A stretch of 64,000 nucleotides of DNA from positions 1 through 64,000 of the forward strand of contig DAIDGU010000042.1 of the NCBI GenBank assembly GCA_027459785.1. The letters are read 5' to 3'. Shown piece after piece: positions 17,068-26,944 of this stretch (position 1 is the stretch's first letter; the number at the start of each line of letters is the position of its first letter). The translations under genes and the position numbers were made by a program. Under the pieces are notes generated by a model. That model saw only the letters and a list, made by a program, of their open reading frames with translations. It did no database searches and was not told the origin of the DNA. This DNA comes from Ktedonobacteria bacterium (GTDB lineage: Bacteria > Chloroflexota > Ktedonobacteria > Ktedonobacterales > JACDGC01).

Positions 17068-18831
17068 TCATCCCACATACTTCACATTCGGCGGCGCGTT
17101 CACCGACCAGACCGTGAAGTTGGTGAAGGTCGCGGTCATCCCACTCTCTGTATTGATCAAGCCGATCTGCCCCAGCGGTGCGGTGAATTCCGCGAAATAT
17201 TGGCCTACGTAATGGCCGTTGATATACATGATCTGTTGCTGGCCGCGCACGATGACCAGCAAGGTATTCGTCGCGTTTGGCCCACGCTGAATATACATGC
17301 TATGACCAGAGCCGCTGGCGAAGGAACACGTGTCGTTCCAATCACCGGCGTAGTCGATGACGAAGGCACAATTCGTATAATCTGTGTCACGCCAGCGCAT
17401 GATAATGCCCACGCCGTCGGTGGTATCCGGCGGGAGCGTCCCCCGCTCCGTCACCGTCACTTGAATTGCCACCGCATGATAGATCTCTGGCAGCACAGCG
17501 GTGATCGCGTCGCCGTTGCGGTCGCCACTGAGCGTATAGCCACCGGCGCTATAGACCATGCGGCTATGATCGGTCTCCGTCGGGGTGTGGATGGGCCATA
17601 GCCCGTCGGGATAGGCCAGGCTATCCGCGAGCAGCGGCGTCTGCTGCTGGATCTGTGCCGGCAAGCCAGCCAGGTAATTCGGCAACGCGACCCAATTGAC
17701 GACGAGCAGCATAGCCGTCAACAAGCTTAAGCTGAGTAGTAGCGTCACTGTGTAGGCGATATTTACAACAGGCGATTTATTCTCGTCCAGCAAGCGGTCC
17801 GGTACGGCGGTTAGCAATGCTGCCGCCCGCTGCCATACAGCCGGATCGCTCCCTTCTGTTTGATGCGCCGTACCATGCGTCACCATCGCCCACAGCGTGC
17901 TCACCAGGGGATTGAGATTGCGCAGCGGCAGGTGTGTTTGCCCCATCACGAGATCGATAAAGCGGTCGGTGATAACGATTTGCCGCTTGGCAAACTTATC
18001 AGAAACTCGCCACGTAATCAGATGGCGCTCACTGGCAATGATATAGGTGCGTGCCGTAACACCATACCCCGTATCGACATAACAACCGATACTGCGGATC
18101 TCCATCCACGGCAAGCGTTCCCAATGAAAAAAGCGCCGCCATAATAGTCCTTTGGCATCCACATGCAAAACACGACCTTTGAAAGCGTAGCCCAAGGCTT
18201 GGAAGGGTACAAAAATTCCCATAATTAAAATTGCACCGGCCAAGAAACTATTACTCAAGTTCGCGTCAAATTGGGCGTAGGTCTGCACATTAGCAACAAA
18301 TATATTAGATAGTTCAAGAAATAGTAGCAACGGCAAAAAAAACAGGCCATTGACAAGCATATTGAATTTGCTTGACCAGTGCTGCGCTTCCGGTACCAAT
18401 GCGAGATTAGGCAATGGGCCGATACGTTGCCTGTTTACAAGGGACTCCGATCCGTCAATGGGCGGTTGCCGGATGATAGGGAGTAAAACATCTTCAGGCG
18501 TGTCGCTTGCTGCTACGAGTGCTAACGCCGCCCGTCCCTGCTCGCGTTCCGTCACCGTGGGATGTCTGCGCTTATGTGGCAGCACGAATATCAGCAAAAC
18601 CACTATAGCAAGGAAAACGACTATACCCATTATGATGGGGAAAATTGTAAAGTATTGCCAATCGCCGTAACCCCATGCTACCGTAATGAAAAGACCGACC
18701 ACGAACCAGAAATTGAGAGAAAGCGCACTGCGCACTTGGCGTATTAGGATATGTCTTTGGCTGGTCGGCTCGCGTAATATTTCACCCTTAGCTGGTGTAA
18801 GAAGGCGGATGATCTCATTGCTGCTGGCCAT
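17068..18831 (-). CDS. Multi-pass membrane protein with C-terminal concanavalin-like domain
   Basis: A 587-residue protein of unknown role. TM helices are predicted near 38-55, 62-85, 155-175, 195-225 and 360-385. Between them lies a cytoplasmic-looking beta domain (GRVLHVDAKGLLWRRFFHWE, then TYIIASERHLITWRV) that resembles a PH-like membrane-protein domain. After the last TM, residues about 440-575 form a beta-sandwich of the LamG / 3-keto-disaccharide-hydrolase kind (GIIMRWRDTDYTNCAFVIDY, LLVIVRGQQQIMYINGHYVG), probably outside the cell and possibly carbohydrate-binding. No catalytic motif is evident. Confidence 0.8.
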   Translation of the reverse strand: MASSNEIIRLLTPAKGEILREPTSQRHILIRQVRSALSLNFWFVVGLFITVAWGYGDWQYFTIFPIIMGIVVFLAIVVLLIFVLPHKRRHPTVTEREQGRAALALVAASDTPEDVLLPIIRQPPIDGSESLVNRQRIGPLPNLALVPEAQHWSSKFNMLVNGLFFLPLLLFLELSNIFVANVQTYAQFDANLSNSFLAGAILIMGIFVPFQALGYAFKGRVLHVDAKGLLWRRFFHWERLPWMEIRSIGCYVDTGYGVTARTYIIASERHLITWRVSDKFAKRQIVITDRFIDLVMGQTHLPLRNLNPLVSTLWAMVTHGTAHQTEGSDPAVWQRAAALLTAVPDRLLDENKSPVVNIAYTVTLLLSLSLLTAMLLVVNWVALPNYLAGLPAQIQQQTPLLADSLAYPDGLWPIHTPTETDHSRMVYSAGGYTLSGDRNGDAITAVLPEIYHAVAIQVTVTERGTLPPDTTDGVGIIMRWRDTDYTNCAFVIDYAGDWNDTCSFASGSGHSMYIQRGPNATNTLLVIVRGQQQIMYINGHYVGQYFAEFTAPLGQIGLINTESGMTATFTNFTVWSVNAPPNVKYVG

Positions 18832-19050
18832 CGCGGTTGCTCCCTCACGGATTCATCGGTGGTCTCTCCCTGAGTATAGCATGCGGGCGCAACCGGCATT
18901 GGCGGGCGTGGTGCGCGCGAGATGTGTTTGCCGATGCCCAGCGCGCGGCGGGGGCGAGCGCGGGCAGGATCACCCGCCCGGCTGGCTCCCGTCGGTGCCG
19001 GTAGCATTGCAGTTATCGTGCTAGAGCAAGGGACACATCGGTCCCATGCT

Positions 19051-19551
19051 TTAGCTGCCAGAGATCTGCGCGTCGATATACGCTTGCTTTAATTGCGAGC
19101 GCGCGAAGGTGTAGACGAGCGCGATGACAAGCGTCGTGGTATCCGTTGCCTGGCGCACGTCCGTCTTGAAAGGCAACTTGCCGGATGTTTCCAGGTAGCT
19201 CAAGATCACCGTCACCAGCCCCAGCCAGAACTCAGAGGTCTGAAAAAACCACTTGCCCCCCTTAGGCGCGGGCTTGCCGGCCTTGACGCCCGCCGTGCCG
19301 ACGCGGCGCACGGTGCGCGTCTCTATATAGGATGAGAAGGCGATGAATGCGCCGACCAGGCCGGTGACGATCACGCCTGGCACGATATTATCTTTCAGGA
19401 TTGGCGGCAGGTTGTTGAGAAACGACAGATTGACATTGATGCCCGCCTGGCCCAGGATGAAGGTGCCGACCACCGCCAGCAAGCCAAGCCAAAACTGCAC
19501 GGAGGAAAAGCCCGATTTGGGCAAAACGGGGGTGTTGGTGGGTGCGGTCAT
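19051..19551 (-). CDS. Four-TM membrane protein with internal duplication
   Basis: A 166-residue integral membrane protein I do not recognise. Its halves resemble each other: SVQFWLGLLAVVGTFIL (residues 17-33) and TSEFWLGLVTVILSYLE (about 105-121) each open a two-helix unit, separated by a basic linker (RTVRRVGTAGVKAGKPAPKG). AAAGGA precedes the ATG by 10 bases. Size and topology are compatible with a holin-like or small channel protein, but nothing else supports that. It is divergent from the arginase gene. Confidence 0.75.
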   Translation of the reverse strand: MTAPTNTPVLPKSGFSSVQFWLGLLAVVGTFILGQAGINVNLSFLNNLPPILKDNIVPGVIVTGLVGAFIAFSSYIETRTVRRVGTAGVKAGKPAPKGGKWFFQTSEFWLGLVTVILSYLETSGKLPFKTDVRQATDTTTLVIALVYTFARSQLKQAYIDAQISGS

Positions 19552-19792
19552 GGGGTTGATCCTTTCGATTGCTGCGCTGCAAAATCAGGGTCGTTCAGCG
19601 TCCCATGGCTTGTACCCGCAAGGTGAACGCCAGGACGCTCTAATAAACAGTCTATCAGGCAAAGCTGCCTCTTGTCTATGCAACGAGGCGCGTGGTATGG
19701 ACGATCTGGTGTTGCAATGGCTATAATGGAGCGAGGGCGTTTCGCCGGTGAAACGCCCCACACAGCGTTGGTGTAGCCACCTCGAGGTTTGT

Positions 19793-20683
19793 ATGCAGAT
19801 TGCGATTGTAGGGGCGCCGATGGATCTCGGCGCGGGACGGCGCGGCGTCGATATGGGGCCGAGCGCCATCCGTTGCGCGGGGCTGGGTATGCAGCTCCAG
19901 ATGCTCGGTCATACCGTAACCGATTATGGCAATATCGGCAGCAGCGAGCCAGAAACCATAGCAGCCGGCGATCCCACCTTGAAATATCTCGATCCCATCG
20001 AAGCCGCCGCCATCGAATTAGCGCAACGCACCGCCGCGATTCCGCCGGAAGCCATCACCGTGGTGCTCGGCGGCGACCATAGCATCAGCCTGGGTTCCGT
20101 GACGGGCGCGGTGGAAAAACACGGGCAGATGGGCTGCTTATGGGTCGATGCGCACGGCGACTTTAATACGGATGCCACCTCGCCATCGGGCAACATCCAC
20201 GGCATGGTGCTGGCGGCGCTCGCCGGCCTGGGCCACCCGCGCCTGACGGGCATCGGCGGCTTCGCCCCCAAGCTGCTGCCGGAGCATATCGTCATCCTGG
20301 GCGCGCGGTCGTTGGACCAGGGCGAGCGCGATCTTTTACATCAATATGGCGTGCATGTCTTCACGATGCATGATATCGACCGCCACGGGTTGCCCGCCGT
20401 CGCGGAAGAGGCGCTGGCGCTGGCGACCGCCGGTGATGTGCCGCTGCATGTCAGCTTCGATATCGACGTGGTGGACCCGCGTGATGCCCCTGGCGTCGGC
20501 ACGCCCGTCCCCGGCGGCATGACCTTCCGCGACGCCCATCTGGTGATGGAACTGATCGCCGAGACCGGCGCGCTGCGCACCCTGGATCTCGTCGAGGTTA
20601 ATCCCATCCTCGACCACGCCAATCAGACGGGTGAGTTGGCCACCGACCTGATCTGCTCCGCCTTCGGCAAGCGCATCTATTGA
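19793..20683 (+). CDS. rocF: Arginase
   Basis: Manganese enzyme hydrolysing arginine to ornithine and urea. The 296-residue product shows the full ureohydrolase signature: [21 protein letters not shown] at the N-terminus, GGDHSISLG (first Mn-binding His), DAHGDFNT (Asp-His-Asp ligands) and [19 protein letters not shown] (two further Asp ligands and the substrate loop). The [10 protein letters not shown] start favours arginase over agmatinase. The ATG at 19793 has GAGG five bases upstream and matches family starts; an earlier in-frame ATG at 19748 would add 15 unlikely residues. No other arginine genes are nearby. Confidence 0.92.
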   Translation: MQIAIVGAPMDLGAGRRGVDMGPSAIRCAGLGMQLQMLGHTVTDYGNIGSSEPETIAAGDPTLKYLDPIEAAAIELAQRTAAIPPEAITVVLGGDHSISLGSVTGAVEKHGQMGCLWVDAHGDFNTDATSPSGNIHGMVLAALAGLGHPRLTGIGGFAPKLLPEHIVILGARSLDQGERDLLHQYGVHVFTMHDIDRHGLPAVAEEALALATAGDVPLHVSFDIDVVDPRDAPGVGTPVPGGMTFRDAHLVMELIAETGALRTLDLVEVNPILDHANQTGELATDLICSAFGKRIY

Positions 20684-20689
20684 GGCACG

Positions 20690-20752
20690 GCCCAACAGGG
20701 CGACCACCTGGAGGGGCAATGCCTTGGGCTTGCCCTGCCCCGACAGCCTGTG
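20690..20752. repeat. Segment shared with 48953-49003
   Basis: The motif GGGCGACCACCTGGAGGGGC, then AATGCCTTGGGCTTGCCCTG and CCCCGACAG, reappears near 48.95 kb with minor changes (GGGCGACCACGTGTAGGGGC...). It lies in the convergent gap between arginase and the Rpn-type gene. Confidence 0.5.
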
Positions 20753-20783
20753 GCGGGAAGAACAAGGCGAATTGCCGTGCTGG

Positions 20784-21677
20784 CTAGGGTTGGGTCGCCA
20801 GCCCCAGCCGTTCGCGCACCTGCTGAATGCTGTCGGTGGTGATGTGCAGCATGATCGCTTCCAGCATCGCCTCGTCGGCATGCACGAGCGCGTCCAGCAC
20901 GTCCTGCGGCACCTCGCCGAAGCGACCTTCCAGCGCCCTCTGGGCCATACGTTGCGCGCCGCGCTGCTCTCCCTGGGCCATGCCTTGCGCCATGCCTTTT
21001 GCTTGGCCTTCGGCGGTGCCACGCCGCAAAATCTCTTGGTACCATTCGGACTCAGCAATGAAGGTGTCTAACATCAGATGCTCCTTGATGTAGGCTAACA
21101 CAGGATCACGACCAAACTTGCGGATGGCGAACATGACCAGAAAGTTGAGGGCATTGCCTCGTTCATCCACATCCGGTAGCTGCAACAACGTATCCGCCGC
21201 CTGACCGAAACTTTCGATGGTCGCCCCTTTAAGCAGCGCGGTGAAGATGAGGATACCGCTCTGCCCTGTAGCGAGCCACTCCGCCACTGGTTCTTCCCAC
21301 AGCTTGATGATGTGGAAGTTCAACAGCGCGATGATGCCCTCCGGTCCGTCCATCCGCCAGGGCATCACTGGCACGCTGGTCGGGAAAAGATAAAGAACGA
21401 TGGGCAGCACGGGCGTCTGTTCGCGCATCCAGATCAGCCCCAGATAATGCAGGATGCGCCCCACCATCTTCTGATCGGCGGCGGTCTGGATCTCCAGATG
21501 GATGATGTACTCAATGCCCCGATAGCGCACGCGCAGTAACGCATCGGCGTAAAGCGATTCGCGCGGCAACTCTGTCGGCAGCATGCCCAGATATTCCGCC
21601 CCCGGCAGAAACCATGCCACAAACTGCTCTGGTTTTAATTGTAGCATGACTTTGAAGGCATTGTCGTTCTTGGGCAT
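20784..21677 (-). CDS. Rpn family recombination-promoting nuclease / PD-(D/E)XK protein
   Basis: A 297-residue protein of the Rpn/YhgA-like group (often annotated putative transposase), a PD-(D/E)XK nuclease family. The core motif is D in LYADALLRVRYRG followed by IHLEIQT (the E-x-Q pair). The C-terminal part has a degenerate Gly/Gln/Ala-rich tract (AEGQAKGMAQGMAQGEQRGA), a common feature of these proteins. The ATG at 21677 is preferred because AAAGG lies 9 bases before it; a start at 21686 adds three residues. Family members promote RecA-independent recombination in enterobacteria; the role here is not known. Confidence 0.85.
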   Translation of the reverse strand: MPKNDNAFKVMLQLKPEQFVAWFLPGAEYLGMLPTELPRESLYADALLRVRYRGIEYIIHLEIQTAADQKMVGRILHYLGLIWMREQTPVLPIVLYLFPTSVPVMPWRMDGPEGIIALLNFHIIKLWEEPVAEWLATGQSGILIFTALLKGATIESFGQAADTLLQLPDVDERGNALNFLVMFAIRKFGRDPVLAYIKEHLMLDTFIAESEWYQEILRRGTAEGQAKGMAQGMAQGEQRGAQRMAQRALEGRFGEVPQDVLDALVHADEAMLEAIMLHITTDSIQQVRERLGLATQP

Positions 21678-21882
21678 GTATGCCATCCTTTCAGCATCCG
21701 CGAAACCAATCAGGTATGCTTGTGTATATTCTATGTTTTTTGTTTGCTCATTGCAAGCGAGAATATCCCCCACTCCAACCAGTGATGGAATGGGGGGATG
21801 CGCGACGGGCGCTAGCCGGCGAAGTTGCGCGGCTTGCAGGACGTGTGCAGATAGCCGGCGCGGAAGGCGACGACACGCTGGC

Positions 21883-22704
21883 TCAGGGTGCCAGCAGCGC
21901 GGCGGCGCGCAGTTCGCGGGCCAGGTGGCCGACGGCGGCGAGGCCAGTGCCGATGGGGGCGGCGTCGAAGGCATTGATGAGCGCGGAGGCGACGACTACG
22001 CCATCGGCCATGCGGGCGATCTGCGCGGCATGTGCGGGGGTGGCCACGCCGAAGCCGACGGCGATGGGGATCTCGCCCGCCTGAGCGCGCACGCGCGCCA
22101 GGAAGTCCGGCAGATCCTGCGCCAGCGCCGCCCGCGCCCCCGTGACGCCGCTGAGGCTGACGGCGTAGATGAAGCCGGAGGCCGCCGCCTGCGCGGCCTG
22201 CGTTACCTGCGTGATGCGCGCCGCCGGGCTGGTGGGCGTCACCAGAAAGATCGGCGTGATGCCGTGGGGCCGCGCCGCCGCGATCAGCGGCTCCGCCTCT
22301 TCCGCCGGCAGGTCGGGGATAATCAGCCCGCGCACACCTGCCGCCGCCGCAGCCTGGCACGCCTGTGCCAGGCCCATACGCAGGAAGGGATTATAATAGC
22401 CCATCAGCACCAGCGGCACCTGTGTCGCCTCGGTGACGGCCCGCGCGACGGCGATGGTGCCGGCGAGCGTCATGCCGCCTTCCAGCGCCCGCTGGCCGGC
22501 ATGCTGAATCGTCGCGCCATCCGCCAGCGGATCGGAGAACGGCACGCCCAGTTCGATCACATCCGCGCCGGCCTCCGCCAGCGCGCGGGCCAGCGCCACG
22601 CTCGTCGCGGCATCAGGATAGCCCGCCATGATATACGGCACGAACGCCGCGCGCCCCTCGACCTTGGCCCGCGCGAACGCCGCGCGAATCGGTGCATCAG
22701 TCAT
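21883..22704 (-). CDS. trpA: Tryptophan synthase alpha subunit
   Basis: Cleaves indole-3-glycerol phosphate to indole and glyceraldehyde-3-phosphate, passing indole to TrpB. The 273 residues match the usual size. The catalytic pair is E51 and D62 in ELGVPFSDPLADG; phosphate-binding loops are VSLSGVTGAR and GFGVATPAHA. The ATG is preceded by AAAGGAAAGG. It is the last gene of the trp operon, separated from trpB by 240 bases of repeat-rich spacer, longer than other gaps in the operon. Confidence 0.96.
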   Translation of the reverse strand: MTDAPIRAAFARAKVEGRAAFVPYIMAGYPDAATSVALARALAEAGADVIELGVPFSDPLADGATIQHAGQRALEGGMTLAGTIAVARAVTEATQVPLVLMGYYNPFLRMGLAQACQAAAAAGVRGLIIPDLPAEEAEPLIAAARPHGITPIFLVTPTSPAARITQVTQAAQAAASGFIYAVSLSGVTGARAALAQDLPDFLARVRAQAGEIPIAVGFGVATPAHAAQIARMADGVVVASALINAFDAAPIGTGLAAVGHLARELRAAALLAP

Positions 22705-22714
22705 ACAATACCTT

Positions 22715-22940
22715 TCCTTTAAGGCAAAACGGAACACGGAATGGACGCGGGATACTTTTATAGAAAGAAACGGAACGCGAGATGACACGAAATATGCGCG
22801 AGAAAACGCGAAAGATGGGATGAAAGCCGATTTCCGTTTCGCGTCATTTCGCCCTGATCTCGCGTCATTTCGTGTGCCGTCTCCTTTATACCGCGTTATT
22901 CCGCGCTGATTCCGTGTCATTCCGCGTTCCGTCTTCCTAA
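22715..22940. repeat. CGAAAT / TTTCGCGT word repeats in the trpA-trpB spacer
   Basis: The spacer is built of reiterated short words and their complements (ACGCGAGATG, CACGAAAT, CGCGTCATTTCG, CGTGTCATTCCGCG) over about 220 bases. The same vocabulary fills the other trp spacers and the gap at 43255-43420. The complementary words could fold in the operon mRNA. No gene is seen. Confidence 0.6.
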
Positions 22941-22944
22941 ATGT

Positions 22945-24153
22945 TCATAATGATACGCCGAGCAGGGGGGCGACGGAGGTGATATCTTTGTCGCCACGGC
23001 CCGACAGGTTGAGGATGATGATCTCGCCGTCGCGGATGTCGCCCGCCTCGCGCAGTTCGACGAGTTTGGCGAGGGCGTGGGCGGGTTCGAGGGCGGGGAT
23101 GATGCCTTCCGTGCGGCAGAGCAGCGCGAAGCCACGCAGGGCGGCGGCGTCATCGGCGCTGGTATACGTGGCACGCCCGCTGTCTTTCAAGTAGCTGTGT
23201 TCCGGGCCGACGCCGGGATAGTCCAGGCCGGCGGAAACGCTCTGCGTCTCCACCACCTGGCCGTCGTCGGTTTGCAGCAGGTAGCTATACGAGCCGTGCA
23301 AGACGCCGGGCTGGCCGAAGGAGAGCGGCGCGGCATTCGCGCCCAGGCCGGCTCCCTGCCCGCCAGCCTCCACGCCGATGAGTTGCACGCTGGCATCGTC
23401 CACAAAGGGATGGAAGATGCCGATGGCGTTCGAGCCGCCGCCGACGCAGGCGATGACGCGATCCGGCAGCCGGCTCTCGGCGGCGAGGATTTGCGCCCGT
23501 GCCTCGCGTCCGATGACGGCTTGGAAGTCGCGCACGAGTTGCGGGAAGGGATGCGGCCCCACGGCGGAGCCGATGATGTAATGCGTCGTGTTGACGTTCG
23601 TCACCCAGTCGCGCATCGCCTCGTTGATGGCGTCTTTCAGCGTGCGGCTGCCGGAGTCCACGGCGCGCACCTCCGCGCCTAGCAGCTTCATCCTGAAGGC
23701 GTTCAGCGATTGGCGGCGAATGTCTTCACTGCCCATGTAGACGACGCATTCCAGGCCCAGCAGCGCACAGGCCGTCGCCGTCGCCACGCCGTGCTGCCCC
23801 GCGCCGGTCTCCGCGATGACGCGCCGTTTGCCCATCCGCTGCGTCAGGAGCGCCTGGCCCAGCGCGTTGTTGATCTTGTGTGCGCCGGTATGCGCGAGAT
23901 CCTCGCGTTTCAGGTAAACTTTCGCGCCCAGTTGCGCCGAAAGGTTGCGGGCCAGATACAGCGGCGTCGGGCGTCCGACATATGTGCGCTGCAACAGCGC
24001 CAGTTCGTCACTGAAGGCCGGATCGCGCTGCGCCTCGGCATAGGCTTGCTCAAGCTGGTCCAGCGCGGCCATGATGCTTTCCGGCACATAGCGCCCGCCG
24101 AACGCGCCGAACCGCCCCCGTGCATCGGGGTAAGTCTGCACTTCGCTGGTCAT
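22945..24153 (-). CDS. trpB: Tryptophan synthase beta subunit
   Basis: PLP enzyme condensing indole with serine to give tryptophan; forms the alpha2-beta2 complex with TrpA. The 402-residue protein is TrpB1-type. The PLP lysine is K93 in HTGAHKINN, the catalytic Glu is in AETGAGQHG, and the phosphate loop is [13 protein letters not shown] lies 8 bases before the ATG at 24153, which discards a longer open frame upstream. It lies between trpCF and trpA. Confidence 0.97.
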   Translation of the reverse strand: MTSEVQTYPDARGRFGAFGGRYVPESIMAALDQLEQAYAEAQRDPAFSDELALLQRTYVGRPTPLYLARNLSAQLGAKVYLKREDLAHTGAHKINNALGQALLTQRMGKRRVIAETGAGQHGVATATACALLGLECVVYMGSEDIRRQSLNAFRMKLLGAEVRAVDSGSRTLKDAINEAMRDWVTNVNTTHYIIGSAVGPHPFPQLVRDFQAVIGREARAQILAAESRLPDRVIACVGGGSNAIGIFHPFVDDASVQLIGVEAGGQGAGLGANAAPLSFGQPGVLHGSYSYLLQTDDGQVVETQSVSAGLDYPGVGPEHSYLKDSGRATYTSADDAAALRGFALLCRTEGIIPALEPAHALAKLVELREAGDIRDGEIIILNLSGRGDKDITSVAPLLGVSL

Positions 24154-24159
24154 TTGGTT

Positions 24160-24300
24160 ATCTCCTGAGCGTTCTTCGAACACGAAAGCCACGAAAATGA
24201 ACACGAAGATCACGAAAGATCCTTGAAAAAGTTATTTCTAAATTTTCGTAATCCTTCGTGCTGCTTCGTGGCTTTCATGTTCGCTCGTTTTGTCTGCTGC
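24160..24300. repeat. CACGAA / TTCGTG words in the trpCF-trpB junction
   Basis: Words such as AACACGAAAGCCACGAAAAT and CCTTCGTGCTGCTTCGTGGC fill the spacer and run into the last codons of trpCF, which end SEHESHEAARRITKI. The gene's C-terminus has therefore been extended through repeat DNA. Confidence 0.55.
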
Positions 24301-25728
24301 GCGCACAGCCTGGATGAAGGCGCGCATGCGGGCGGGATCTTTGCTGCCGTCTGGCCCCTCGATGCCACTGCTGACATCCACGCCCCACGGTTGCACGGTG
24401 CGGATGGCGTCGGCGATGTTGGCGGCGTTCAGACCGCCGGCGAGGATGATCGGCAGATCTTTCGCCCAGGTGGCCGCAATTGCCCAATCGCCGGTCTGGC
24501 CGGTGCCACCCCACACACCGGGCGGCGCGGCTTCGATCATGGCAAGCCTGCCGGGGAAGAGCAACCGGGGGCGCGGCTCACGATATATCGGCGCGGCGGA
24601 AGAGAGCGCGAGGATCGTGGGTAATTTCAGCCCGTGCATGCGGGAACGGTCGCCGCCGGGCAGCGCCACCTGCACAGCGCGGACGCCAGCAGCAGCGGTG
24701 AGCGCGTTCACCTGCTCCACCGGCTCGTCGGCGAAGACGCCGACGGTGAGCGCATCCGGTGGCAGGGCGGCGACGATCGCGCGCGCCTGCTCCGGCGTGA
24801 TCTGCCGCTTGCTGGGCGTCATGACCAGACCGATGAGATCCGCGCCGGCATCATACGCGGCCAGGGCATCCGCCGGGGTGCGCATGCCGCAGAGCTTGAC
24901 GACGGGCCAGCGCCCGCGCGGCATGGCCTGCACCACGCGCGGCAGATAGGCGATCTGCTCCAGCAGGTAGGGCCGGTCGGGGCGCACCAGTGCCTCGCCC
25001 AGCAGCACGGCATGCGCGCCGTAACCGCGCATACGCGCCACATCTGCCGGGGTGAAAAGGCCGCTCTCTGCGACGACGATCACGTCAGCCGGGATGCGCG
25101 GGCGCAGTGTTTGGAGCAGGGTCGTATCGACCGTGAAGGTGCGCAGGTCACGGGCATTCACGCCGATGATCCGCGCGCCGATGCGCACGGCGCGTTGCGC
25201 CTCTTCGGCGTCATGCACTTCTACCAGCGGTTCCATGCCCAGCGCGCGGCCCTCGGCGATCAGCGCGCCCAGCGTGGGATCGTCCAGCAACGCGACGATC
25301 AGCAGATAGCTATCCGCGCCCGCCGCCCGCGCCTCGATTACCTGATACGGATCGGTGATGAAGTCTTTGCGCAGGATAGGTTTATTTTGCACCGTTTGAC
25401 GCACGGCAGTAAGATCGGCCAGGCTGCCCTGAAAGTGATCCTCCTCGGTCAGCACAGAGATCGCTGTCGCCCCGTTGTCAACGTAGTGACGCGCCAATGC
25501 GCGCGGGTCCAGCGCGGCATTCAGCACGCCTTTCGAGGGCGATGTACGCTTGATCTCGGCGATGACGCTGATACCGCCGATCATCGCCCGCAGCGCGGCG
25601 GCGAAGTCCAGCGCGGGGGGCTGTCGCGCGGCCTCGGCGCGCACCGCGTCGCTATCGCGCTCAGCCATGCGTGCGGCCAACCGCGCCCGCGTGGCGGGAA
25701 CGATGCGTTCCAGAAAACTCTCAGGCAT
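24238..25728 (-). CDS. trpCF: Fused indole-3-glycerol phosphate synthase / phosphoribosylanthranilate isomerase
   Basis: Bifunctional enzyme for steps three and four of tryptophan synthesis, as two TIM barrels in one 496-residue chain. The TrpC part (about 1-265) has IKRTSPSKG, RKDFITDPYQV, GVNARDLRTF and VVAESGL. The TrpF part (about 275-480) starts VVKLCGMRTPADA and has GVFADEP, LAGGLNAANI and GVDVSSGIEGPDGSKD. ATG 25728 (MPESFLERIV) is preferred; a GTG at 25773 would add 15 residues encoded by repeat-like DNA. Fusion keeps C before F as in enterobacteria; many bacteria have separate genes. The last 15 residues are translated repeat words. Confidence 0.95.
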   Translation of the reverse strand: MPESFLERIVPATRARLAARMAERDSDAVRAEAARQPPALDFAAALRAMIGGISVIAEIKRTSPSKGVLNAALDPRALARHYVDNGATAISVLTEEDHFQGSLADLTAVRQTVQNKPILRKDFITDPYQVIEARAAGADSYLLIVALLDDPTLGALIAEGRALGMEPLVEVHDAEEAQRAVRIGARIIGVNARDLRTFTVDTTLLQTLRPRIPADVIVVAESGLFTPADVARMRGYGAHAVLLGEALVRPDRPYLLEQIAYLPRVVQAMPRGRWPVVKLCGMRTPADALAAYDAGADLIGLVMTPSKRQITPEQARAIVAALPPDALTVGVFADEPVEQVNALTAAAGVRAVQVALPGGDRSRMHGLKLPTILALSSAAPIYREPRPRLLFPGRLAMIEAAPPGVWGGTGQTGDWAIAATWAKDLPIILAGGLNAANIADAIRTVQPWGVDVSSGIEGPDGSKDPARMRAFIQAVRAADKTSEHESHEAARRITKI

Positions 25729-25737
25729 AGCGTAACT

Positions 25738-25870
25738 CAAGCTTTCCTTGAAGGACGGAACGCGAGAAGCCACGAGATCTGCGCGAAATAACGCGCGATA
25801 ACCGCTCTCTGGCAGTATAATTTCGCGTCATCTCGTGACCATTTCGTGTCATTTCGTGTTCCCGTCCTCC
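25738..25870. repeat. CGAAAT / TTTCGTGT words in the trpD-trpCF spacer
   Basis: Reiterated words (CGCGAAATAACGCGCGATAA, then ATTTCGTGTCATTTCGTGTT) as in the other trp spacers. Confidence 0.6.
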
Positions 25871-25873
25871 CCT

Positions 25874-26944
25874 TCAATTCACGGCGCTGGCGCGGACGGC
25901 CTCGCGTTCGGCGGCGACGGCGAGGTCTTGCGAGAGGGCGACGAAAGCCCCCAGGTTGCGCAGGGCGCGGTCCGGGCGCAGTTGCGCGCGGGCGAGCGTG
26001 ATGCCGTCGCGCAGCGAGGCCGCTTTGCCAGCGACGAAAAGCGCGGCACCGGCGTTCAGGCACACCACATCGGCGCGGGCATCGCTGATCTCGCCGGCCA
26101 GCACGCCGCGCAGGATGATCGCGTTCGTCTTGGCGTCGCCGCCCTTGAGCGCCTCGCGCGGGACGGTCGGCAAGTCCAGTTCCGCCGGCGTCAGCGTGTA
26201 TTCGGTGATCTGCGTGGTTGCGCCATGCACCTCAGCGACGCGGGTGGGCGCGCTGAGGGAGATCTCATCTACGCCGTCTTCGCCATGCACCACCAGGGCG
26301 CGTTCCACGCCCAGCAGCAGAAGCGCCTCGGCCATCGGGCGCACCAGCGCCGCTTCCGCCACGCCCAGCACCTGCTTTTTCACGCCCGCGGGATTCGTCA
26401 GCGGGCCGAGGATGTTGAAGACGGTGCGGAAGCCGATCTCGCGGCGCACCGGCGCGACATATTTCATCGCGGGGTGGTACGTGGGCGCGAACATAAAGCC
26501 GAAGCCCGTCGCGCGCACGCAGCGCGTCACCGCATCCGGCGCGAGGTCGATCCGCGCCCCCAGCGCCTCCAACACGTCGGCGCTGCCACACTGGCTGGTC
26601 GCGGCGCGATTGCCATGCTTGGCCACCGGCTGCCCCGCGCTGGCCACGACGAAGGCGGCAGCCGTCGAGATATTGAACGTGCCGGAATGGTCGCCGCCGG
26701 TGCCGCAGGTATCCAGCGCCTCGATGTTGTTTGGCAGCTTGACCGCCAGGGCTTTGTTGCGCATGCCACGCGCCATGCCGGCGATCTCGTCCACCGTCTC
26801 GCCTTTGATGCGCAGGGCCGTCAGTAGCGCGGCCACCTGTGCGGGGGGGGCCTGGCCCGACATCATCGCTTCCATCGCTGCGTCGGCCTGTTCCTGCGGC
26901 AACGACTGGCCCGCCATCACCTGATTCAGTGCGTCACGAAACAT
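25874..26944 (-). CDS. trpD: Anthranilate phosphoribosyltransferase
   Basis: Transfers phosphoribosyl from PRPP to anthranilate, step two of the pathway. The 356-residue protein has the PRPP-binding GTGGD (81-85), [14 protein letters not shown] (109-113) and the anthranilate-binding R in [14 protein letters not shown]. It starts inside the end of trpG (19-base overlap), so the two are probably translationally coupled, echoing the TrpG-TrpD fusion found in some bacteria. Confidence 0.97.
   Translation of the reverse strand: MFRDALNQVMAGQSLPQEQADAAMEAMMSGQAPPAQVAALLTALRIKGETVDEIAGMARGMRNKALAVKLPNNIEALDTCGTGGDHSGTFNISTAAAFVVASAGQPVAKHGNRAATSQCGSADVLEALGARIDLAPDAVTRCVRATGFGFMFAPTYHPAMKYVAPVRREIGFRTVFNILGPLTNPAGVKKQVLGVAEAALVRPMAEALLLLGVERALVVHGEDGVDEISLSAPTRVAEVHGATTQITEYTLTPAELDLPTVPREALKGGDAKTNAIILRGVLAGEISDARADVVCLNAGAALFVAGKAASLRDGITLARAQLRPDRALRNLGAFVALSQDLAVAAEREAVRASAVN

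Noticed and set aside
22705..22920. N-terminal extension of TrpA by 72 codons
   Set aside because: The extension translates CGAAAT repeat words; a ribosome site and the family start point to the ATG at 22704.
24634..25791. 385-codon plus-strand open frame opposite trpCF
   Set aside because: Shadow frame of a fully conserved bifunctional enzyme.
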